Source of the DNA: Bifidobacterium breve
Lineage (GTDB): Bacteria; Actinomycetota; Acidimicrobiia; Acidimicrobiales; Microtrichaceae
Direction: 5' to 3'
DNA length: 64,000 nucleotides
NCBI GenBank assembly: GCA_945901935.1
Contig: CAMDLX010000003.1
Coordinates: 1 to 64,000 of the forward strand
Shown here: positions 58,396-64,000 of the stretch, piece by piece
How the letters are laid out: the number at the start of each line of letters is the position of its first letter
Position numbering within the stretch: the first letter of the stretch is position 1
Notes under the pieces: generated by a model
Told to the model about the DNA's origin: nothing
What the model saw: only the letters and a program-made list of their open reading frames with translations
Database searches by the model: none
Position numbers and translations under genes: made by a program

Positions 58396-59625
58396 TCAGA
58401 CTCCCGGATTCAACTTGAGCGGCTTGAACTCGAGCGGCAACTTTTCTACCTCTCGGATTCCTGGTGAATATGCCAATTCAAACCCCTCGGTAATCTCATA
58501 CTCGGGGATCCGGCGATGCCACTCTTCGAGCGCCACACGAAGCTCGAGTCGAGCCAAATGAGAACCCAAGCACCGATGCGGCCCTCCCCCAAAGGCAAGG
58601 TGTCTGTTGACCTCTCTATCGATGCAATATTCCCCGGCAGTTTCGCCAAACTCGTCGGGATCAGTGTCGGCAGCCCCGAGCATCAACAGCACCGTGTCGC
58701 CCGTATTCATCTTGACGCCATGCAACTCAGTCGGCTGTTTGAGAACTCGGAGAATCTGCATGACGGGAGTATGAAAGCGGAGCAACTCCTCAACCGCAGC
58801 GGGGATCAGGCTCGGGTCCTGAACGAGTGCGGCCCGGTACTGCGGGTTTTGTGCAAGGTACGCAAGCGAGCAATCCAGCGTTGAAGTGACGGTATCGAGT
58901 CCTCCAAGAATGAAGAGGTAGCAGATGTCCAACATCTCATCGTTCGACATCTCCCTGCCGTCAACCTCAGTACCAAAGAATCTGCTGAGCAAGTCTGTGC
59001 CGGGATTCTCTGCCCGATCCTTCAGGACGTCAGCAAAGTAGCCATACAGGTCGGCGCCAGCTGCACGCCTGCGAGGGGTTGCTTCCTCGGGGGGTAGCAG
59101 GCCCCCACCTGGTCGGATGATCTCATCTTTCCAATTGAGCAGCAGGTCCAAGTCTTCTAGTGGCAGACCCGTCATCTGCAAGAAGACCCTGCCGGGAAGT
59201 GGAACCGAGAACTGTGCGTGTGCGTCGACCTGACCATCCGCTACGAACTGATCAATGACCTCATTCACCCGCATCCTGATCTCATCCTCGAGCGGCGCCA
59301 TCTCGTGCGGGCCGAGCGTTGGGTCAATCACCCGCCGGTACTTTGCATGCTCCGGCGGATCGATCTGCAGCGGAATCAGGGGGCGGTCTTGGCCGATGTC
59401 TACTGCAACAAGGTCGGAGCTAAAGATCTCGGGGTGCTTCAGCGCCCAACGGACATCCTCATAGCGGCTGATGATGTAGACGCCTGCACCGAGCATCCCC
59501 TCCATCGTGGCCACTGGGCAATGCGATCGAAGAGCATCGTAAAAAGGAATCGGGTCAGCGGCCACCGATGGCGTGTACGGGTTCGCTTCTCCTGTGGATA
59601 CGTTGACCTCTGTTGCCGAACTCAT
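58396..59625 (-). CDS. Cytochrome P450
   Basis: A 409-residue soluble bacterial P450. The haem-binding loop AFGGGPHRCLGSHLAR has Cys352, the I-helix oxygen-activation motif is LGGLDTV near 240-246, and the K-helix ExxR is EELLR near 279-283. It hydroxylates an unactivated carbon, with electrons from the adjacent ferredoxin. The ATG at 59625 has GGGGGA upstream; TACAGT (59661-59656) abuts palindrome site 14. I cannot assign the CYP family with confidence. Confidence 0.93.
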   Translation of the reverse strand: MSSATEVNVSTGEANPYTPSVAADPIPFYDALRSHCPVATMEGMLGAGVYIISRYEDVRWALKHPEIFSSDLVAVDIGQDRPLIPLQIDPPEHAKYRRVIDPTLGPHEMAPLEDEIRMRVNEVIDQFVADGQVDAHAQFSVPLPGRVFLQMTGLPLEDLDLLLNWKDEIIRPGGGLLPPEEATPRRRAAGADLYGYFADVLKDRAENPGTDLLSRFFGTEVDGREMSNDEMLDICYLFILGGLDTVTSTLDCSLAYLAQNPQYRAALVQDPSLIPAAVEELLRFHTPVMQILRVLKQPTELHGVKMNTGDTVLLMLGAADTDPDEFGETAGEYCIDREVNRHLAFGGGPHRCLGSHLARLELRVALEEWHRRIPEYEITEGFELAYSPGIREVEKLPLEFKPLKLNPGV

Positions 59626-59660
59626 TTGTTATGTCCCCCATTGACGTAAACCTTCACTGT

Positions 59661-59676
59661 ATGACACGCGTGTCAG
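59661..59676. promoter_or_regulatory. Operator-like palindrome, site 14
   Basis: ATGACACGCGTGTCAG, one mismatch in the left arm but an inner TGACACGCGTGTCA that is perfectly symmetrical. It lies between the fused FadE gene end and the P450 unit; TACAGT (59661-59656) follows on the minus strand, the same arrangement as site 8. Confidence 0.75.
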
Positions 59677-59677
59677 G

Positions 59678-61909
59678 TTATGTTGAGAGTTCGTCACGCG
59701 GAAGGCCTAATAGGCGTTCAGCAATGACGTTTCTCTGGATCTCGGAGGTACCCCCGGCGATGGACAGTGCTCGATTCCCAAGGAATCCTCCGAACCAAAC
59801 TGCACCTTCATTCTCGTCGATCACCGTGGTTGAGCCCAGCAACTCCATGCCAACCTCTTGCACCCGCTGTTCATGTTCGACACCAAGGAGCTTACGGATG
59901 CTCGCCTCGGGTCCCGGTCCGACTGCGGCCATCCCGAGCTCAGAACTCAGCGCACGAAGAGTGGTGCGCAACCCCATCACGGACAATGCCTGAGCTGAAG
60001 CGAGTAGTGCCCCCAAGACATCTACAACTCGAGCATCCGGGGTCGATCCAGTCCGGTGTGATAGGTCCAGGACGGACTCAAGCCCCGGACCAAAAGATGA
60101 CCCCGATCCCATCGACACTCGTTCATTTTCAAGCGTGGTTCTTGCACAACTCCAACCACCGTTGACTTCTCCCACAACGCAGTCATCCGGCACCAGAACC
60201 TGATCAAGGAACACCTCGTTGAACATGGCAAACCCAGTGAGTTCGCGAAGGGGGCGAATCTCAATGCCCGGGTTGCGCATATCTACCAAGAAACAGGTGA
60301 TGCCCTCATGTTTGGCTGCAGTGGGGTCAGTTCTCGCCAAGCAAATTCCCCAATCGGCTTCAGTAGCCAGAGTGGTCCAGACTTTCTGTCCGGTCAGTGA
60401 CCAACCACCTTCAACCCGCTCGGCGCGGGTCGTGACCGAAGCCAAATCAGAGCCAGCCTCGGGCTCCGAGAAGAGCTGGCACCAGCGCAGATCGAGGCGC
60501 AGAGAAGCACTGATAAATCGCTCCTGCTGGGCGCTGGTTCCATGAGCAATTAAGGTTGGCAAAACCCATCCAGCGATCTGGATATGTGGCCGCCGTATCC
60601 CGGCCTCGCGAAGTTCCTCGTCGATAACAAGTTGTTCTAATCCGCTTGCCGAACGACCCCAAGGCGTGGGCCAGTGAGGAGCGATCCACCCCCCGTCGGC
60701 AAGCTCTCTGTTCCAGTGTTCTCGGTCAACCTGCTGGAGTTGTGTAATCAGGCTGCGTACTTCAGGGCGAAAACTTTCTGCGGCTGCAGGAAGGTCAACG
60801 GCCATAGACCTGCGCAAACCGGACTGCACCTGTTGCCACACCCTTCGCCGCCAAGGTATTGGATCACCGTTCAGATGCCGCGCCACGGTGGCACGCCGAA
60901 GGTACAAGTGAGCATCGTGCTCCCAGGTGTACCCGATTCCACCCAAAATCTGAATTGCATCTTTGGCGCACTCAAAGGCCGCTGTTGCCCCCAACGCGCC
61001 TGCTACAGCAGCGGCCAACGGAAACTGCGCATCACTTGGATCTAGTTCGGCCGCATCCCAAGTTGCTGCTCGAGCTTCTTCTAACCGGCACAGCGCATCT
61101 GCGCAACGATGTTTGACCGCCTGGAACTGTCCGATCGGACGATCAAATTGCACCCGGTTTTTTGCGTACTCAGCGGCAGTACTGACACACCATGCAGCAA
61201 CACCCACACACTCAGCGGCCTGTACTACTGCAGCCAGATTGCGGACTTGGTGAGTCTGAACCGGGATACGGCGATCCGAGCCAACCGAGAGGTTGTGCGC
61301 TGTCACCGCTGCCAGTCTTCGCACCGGGTCCGCCGAACGAAGAGGGGTCACCTGCAGCTCATCGCGATGGATCAGATACCAGTCAGCATCCGCCTCGCTC
61401 TCGGTGGCATGTTCAACAACAACCGGCAGGAGAAACCACTCTGCTAGCGATCCACCGTCAACTGGTTTCACCTCACCCGTCAACAGAACCGTAGAACCAT
61501 GGTCGACCGCCTGCAGGGCGCCACCACCGACGGCCACAGCGCCCACCGCGCCCGCAATGATCGGTGCGAGAAATTCCGGAGCATGTGCATCCAGCAGGGT
61601 TGCAAGTAACGCTGAACTAGGAAAGGGCCCGGGCGCAACCGCCAGTCCCCACTCCTCAAGCACTGTTACCAGGTCGGCCAAAGTGCCCCCCTGACCACCA
61701 TGCTCTTCAGAAACGCTCAGGCCAATCCAACCCAGTTCCACCAATTCTGGCCAGAATTCTGGCATCACCTCAGTCTCTGATTCCAAGGCCTGTCGCACGA
61801 CCGAGATAGGCGAACTAGCGCCAAGCCATCGACGAGCAACTCGTGCCAACTCAAGACGATCTGGATTCAGGGTAGATGGTGCAGTTGCTCCCGAAAGTGG
61901 TGCGCTCAC
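59678..61909 (-). CDS. Double-length fused acyl-CoA dehydrogenase (FadE34-like)
   Basis: A 743-residue protein with two acyl-CoA dehydrogenase domains. The first (about 15-370) is the short partner type: NRVQFDRPIGQFQAVKHRC and LGGIGYTWEHDAHLYLRRAT. The second (about 385-740) is a full subunit: LFSEPEAGSDLASVTT, TGQKVWTTLATEADWG, AGGTSEIQRNVIAERLLG. It equals the separate pair 36730/37789 in one chain, like mycobacterial FadE34, which acts on a steroid side-chain acyl-CoA. The GTG start overlaps the FGGY kinase stop (GTGA at 61906-61909), so it is co-translated with that kinase. Confidence 0.9.
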   Translation of the reverse strand: MSAPLSGATAPSTLNPDRLELARVARRWLGASSPISVVRQALESETEVMPEFWPELVELGWIGLSVSEEHGGQGGTLADLVTVLEEWGLAVAPGPFPSSALLATLLDAHAPEFLAPIIAGAVGAVAVGGGALQAVDHGSTVLLTGEVKPVDGGSLAEWFLLPVVVEHATESEADADWYLIHRDELQVTPLRSADPVRRLAAVTAHNLSVGSDRRIPVQTHQVRNLAAVVQAAECVGVAAWCVSTAAEYAKNRVQFDRPIGQFQAVKHRCADALCRLEEARAATWDAAELDPSDAQFPLAAAVAGALGATAAFECAKDAIQILGGIGYTWEHDAHLYLRRATVARHLNGDPIPWRRRVWQQVQSGLRRSMAVDLPAAAESFRPEVRSLITQLQQVDREHWNRELADGGWIAPHWPTPWGRSASGLEQLVIDEELREAGIRRPHIQIAGWVLPTLIAHGTSAQQERFISASLRLDLRWCQLFSEPEAGSDLASVTTRAERVEGGWSLTGQKVWTTLATEADWGICLARTDPTAAKHEGITCFLVDMRNPGIEIRPLRELTGFAMFNEVFLDQVLVPDDCVVGEVNGGWSCARTTLENERVSMGSGSSFGPGLESVLDLSHRTGSTPDARVVDVLGALLASAQALSVMGLRTTLRALSSELGMAAVGPGPEASIRKLLGVEHEQRVQEVGMELLGSTTVIDENEGAVWFGGFLGNRALSIAGGTSEIQRNVIAERLLGLPRDELST

Positions 61910-63330
61910 GACTCCCTCGATTCTGGTTCAGGTTGGAATGGTGGACCGCTGAGTTCAACAAATCTTTCATAACGATTCAACGCCGCCTCAGACCAGGCCG
62001 AATCAGGCTCAATTCTTTTTCCGACGCGAGACCAGATGCCTGCGCCCGATGCGTCCGGCACTTCGCCGGCGGCCACGCGAGCCAGATATGCAGATCCCAG
62101 TGCGGCACCCTGAGGAACAGCCACACAGTCCGCCGCCAGACCAGTGACATCGGCAATCGCCTGCACCCAGCGATTGTCCTGCGACCCGCCGCCAGTAACA
62201 ACAAGGCGCTTCGCAACGGTGAGCCCGCCACCGCCCTCGAGCAGCCCCGCAAGCTCAAGGTGACGGCGAGTTACAAACCCGGCGGCTTCATAGACTGATC
62301 GCCACATGGATGCTGGGCCGTGTGTGATATCGACATCATGAAGCTCAGCCCGCCGAGTTGGGTCGTGTAGCGGAGTGCGCTCGCCGCGGATAAACGGCAG
62401 CCAGACCGGCACAGAAGTTGGTTCGATTTCTGCGTTTGCCGGCTGCTCGCTCAAAGATCCACCTGCCCAGTTTCTGAACAGCCCACCAGCATTTGAGGGT
62501 CCACCCACAAGGACCATCCCAGGCGCCGTGTGCGGAACAGTCCATAGTCCAGCTATCTCGACCCAGTCAGGAACAACCGCCCAGATGATCAAAGTGGCTC
62601 CAATGATGACCAGCACATCACCTGCTTGGTCGGCGCCTGCAACAAGCTGTTCCGCGAATGCATCGATTGTTCCACCGCCAATCACTGCGCCGCTGAGATC
62701 AGGGCCGAGCTGTTCTAGGGCCATGCCAGCAGGTTCAGACCCAAAGGAAATCCTTGGAAGCTGCCCAGCCGTAGCGCCGGCAGCATGGAGTACTCCCTCG
62801 TCCCAACCAGAAAAATTAAACAGTGGGACCATAGTCATTGCCGTGACGGAGTCCACAACTCCTGTACCGCACAGTGCAGCATTCGCAACTGCCTGAGCAG
62901 GCCAGTAGCCGGCTGCCTCGGGGTAGAGCTGAGTCAGCAGCGCCAACATGCGTTCCGACTCAGCAGAAGTTGAGGGGTCCGCTCCACGCTTCCCGCCGAT
63001 GGTGCGCTGATCGCCGTAGAGAAGACCCTCGCCGAGTGGAACCCCGGACTCATCTACAGCGCACATCGACGGGACCATGGCTGCAACCTGTACGCCAATC
63101 ACGCGGTGGCCGCTGCTCACCGCTTGATGCGCGAGCCCCGTCGCAGCCTCCAGCACAGACTCTCGCCAAACTCTTGCAGCATCATGTTCGACCCGGCCGA
63201 ATTCGCCACTCATGCTGGTAGACCGGTCGGCATGTTCGAGCCGCACCGAACCCAGCACGGTTCCGTCCTCAGACGCGATCACAGCCTTCACAGAGGTTGT
63301 TCCGATATCTATTCCAATCGTTACTTTCAT
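61906..63330 (-). CDS. FGGY-family carbohydrate kinase (xylulokinase-like)
   Basis: A 474-residue FGGY kinase. The N-terminal phosphate motif is IGIDIGTTSVKAVIA, the FGGY substrate segment IRGERTPLHDPTRRAEL, and the C-terminal adenosine region RLVVTGGGSQDNRWVQAIA. It would phosphorylate a sugar or polyol with ATP. ATG 63330 has GGAGG upstream; the longer frame crosses palindrome site 15. Its place in an acyl-CoA regulon, overlapping a FadE gene, is unexpected. Xylulokinase function is not assured. Confidence 0.88.
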   Translation of the reverse strand: MKVTIGIDIGTTSVKAVIASEDGTVLGSVRLEHADRSTSMSGEFGRVEHDAARVWRESVLEAATGLAHQAVSSGHRVIGVQVAAMVPSMCAVDESGVPLGEGLLYGDQRTIGGKRGADPSTSAESERMLALLTQLYPEAAGYWPAQAVANAALCGTGVVDSVTAMTMVPLFNFSGWDEGVLHAAGATAGQLPRISFGSEPAGMALEQLGPDLSGAVIGGGTIDAFAEQLVAGADQAGDVLVIIGATLIIWAVVPDWVEIAGLWTVPHTAPGMVLVGGPSNAGGLFRNWAGGSLSEQPANAEIEPTSVPVWLPFIRGERTPLHDPTRRAELHDVDITHGPASMWRSVYEAAGFVTRRHLELAGLLEGGGGLTVAKRLVVTGGGSQDNRWVQAIADVTGLAADCVAVPQGAALGSAYLARVAAGEVPDASGAGIWSRVGKRIEPDSAWSEAALNRYERFVELSGPPFQPEPESRES

Positions 63331-63368
63331 TGGCTCGCCACCTCCCCGAGAACCGATCTGGATAAAAC

Positions 63369-63384
63369 CTGACACACACGTCAG
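63369..63384. promoter_or_regulatory. Operator-like palindrome, site 15
   Basis: CTGACACACACGTCAG between the divergent FGGY kinase (63330) and PaaK-like ligase (63436). TATCCT (63395-63400) serves the plus side and TTTTAT (63367-63362) the minus side. Both genes have ribosome sites, so these mRNAs have leaders. Confidence 0.82.
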
Positions 63385-63435
63385 TTTGGGAGCGTATCCT
63401 GTCAACGCAGACACCACATCCGCCTTGGAGGAAAA

Positions 63436-64000
63436 ATGCCGTCCTACGGTCCAGAGGTCCTCGGACCACCAACACGCTCACTTGACCAAGTCCACTGGGA
63501 CCCAGAGATGCAAACGATGGACCCTGCCCAACGCAGGGAACTTCAGTTAGATCGCCTGCGAACCATGATCGGAAAGGTATTCGACTCCGATGTTGGTTTG
63601 TTCCGTCGCAAACTCGAATCCGCTGGGGTAAGCGGCCCCGGCGACATCAAGAGTCTGGATGACCTCAACTCAATCCCAACCACGCTCAAGCAAGATCTCC
63701 GAGACTCCGAGGCCGATCATCCACCACTCGGCGACTATCGATTCACCACAATCCACGACTGTGTGCGTGTCGGGCAATCCACTGGCACAACCGGTACCCC
63801 GACCGTCACCATGCTGACCCGGCACGACCTGTGGGTCGAATACGAATCAGCTGCCAGAAACTGGTGGCGCAACGGATGGAGACCTGGGCAAATTGTGACC
63901 CACAGCCATCCCGCCTACTTGTATGGCGGCGGACTCATGCTGTCGGGAACTCTTGAGTACTTTGGGTTTCTCAACTTGTGGGTGGCCCCGCCCGACACTG
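63436..64000 (+). CDS. Phenylacetate-CoA ligase (PaaK)-like protein, 5' part only
   Basis: The first 188 residues of an open frame that leaves the window. MDPAQRRELQLDRLRTMIGK, a central IPTTLKQDLRD and the nucleotide loop VGQSTGTTGTPTV match PaaK-type adenylate-forming ligases. The lysine usual after TGTTG-x-P is threonine. Ribosome site GGAGG (63427-63431) lies four bases before ATG 63436. It would activate an aromatic or short acid to its CoA thioester. It is the fifth ligase gene in the window. Confidence 0.85.
   Translation, partial: MPSYGPEVLGPPTRSLDQVHWDPEMQTMDPAQRRELQLDRLRTMIGKVFDSDVGLFRRKLESAGVSGPGDIKSLDDLNSIPTTLKQDLRDSEADHPPLGDYRFTTIHDCVRVGQSTGTTGTPTVTMLTRHDLWVEYESAARNWWRNGWRPGQIVTHSHPAYLYGGGLMLSGTLEYFGFLNLWVAPPDT

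Noticed and set aside
61906-63330. Calling the FGGY gene xylB
   Set aside because: Family motifs fit several FGGY kinases, and no xylose isomerase or transporter is nearby, so a symbol would overstate the evidence.
5537-63384. Palindromes as transposon ends or REP/ERIC-type mobile repeats
   Set aside because: There is no transposase, no conserved sequence beyond about 20 bp, and all copies sit at gene starts, which fits operators rather than mobile repeats.
1-64000. Complete steroid-degradation locus
   Set aside because: Ring-degradation markers (KstD, KshAB, HsaA-D) are not present in the window, so only a side-chain-like or general bulky-acid catabolism can be argued.

Overview
The window looks like one long acyl-CoA catabolic island from an actinobacterium. 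I judge this from the GC content (mid-50s percent by eye, not counted), the many GTG starts, 1-4 base stop/start overlaps, F420-type luciferase-like oxidoreductases and the mycobacterial-style mix of FadD, FadE, MaoC, SCP-x thiolase and DUF35 families. The amount of apparently leaderless transcription fits the Acidimicrobiia, but the class is inference only. I see no rRNA, tRNA, CRISPR, insertion sequence or phage gene. No stretch over 300 bases lacks a gene; the longest gap is about 204 bases (39935-40138).

Layout. 1-4734: end of an unknown gene, a crotonase-fold protein, a TetR regulator (minus), then acyl-CoA synthetase, D-2-hydroxyacid dehydrogenase and class II aldolase. 4751-9755 (minus): haem-oxygenase-like diiron protein; separately amidohydrolase, crotonase, DUF1214 protein and sulfotransferase. 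9847-16018: HyuB/HyuA pair, gluconate-dehydrogenase-type subunit 3 and GMC oxidoreductase. 16020-18992 (minus): FadE and FadD17-like ligase, divergent from a second TetR (19055-19651). 19721-27187: complete LivJ-LivHM-LivG-LivF-type importer followed by a zinc alcohol dehydrogenase, a VOC protein and an F420-type oxidoreductase. 27229-45480: thiolase-like proteins, DUF35 proteins, crotonase, a second sulfotransferase/DUF1214 pair, aldehyde dehydrogenase, MaoC hydratase, FadE pair, two SDRs and a cysteine-type sulfatase. 45596-56981: hot-dog dehydratase subunit, FadE, FadD, fused CoA-transferase, FadD, DUF35, thiolases and crotonase. 57002-63330 (minus): amidohydrolase, ferredoxin, cytochrome P450, double-length FadE and FGGY kinase. 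63436-end: start of a PaaK-like CoA ligase.

The strongest signal is not a gene. A 16-bp palindrome, CTGAC-RY-NN-RY-GTCAG, occurs 15 times, always at the 5' end of a transcription unit. Every apparent unit from 4751 to the end of the window starts beside one copy, or shares one with a divergent neighbour. The first 4.7 kb has none. One copy lies in the promoter region of the TetR gene at 19055, which makes that protein the best candidate for the master regulator. In many cases a -10-like box overlaps or adjoins the palindrome and sits only 6-9 bases before an ATG or GTG, which implies leaderless mRNAs.

How the genes may work together (inference). The importer brings in a substrate. CoA ligases activate it. 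FadE enzymes, several of the heteromeric or fused kind known from steroid side-chain degradation, make enoyl-CoAs. MaoC and crotonase proteins hydrate them. SDRs, alcohol and aldehyde dehydrogenases and the P450/ferredoxin pair oxidise. Thiolase/DUF35 modules then cleave C-C bonds, several of them lacking the thiolase cysteine and so resembling the Ltp2-type retro-aldolases. Sulfotransferases and a sulfatase point to sulfated intermediates or substrates. No recognisable steroid-ring genes (KstD, KshA, HsaC) are here, so the substrate could be a sterol or bile-acid side chain, a terpenoid or another branched or cyclic acid.
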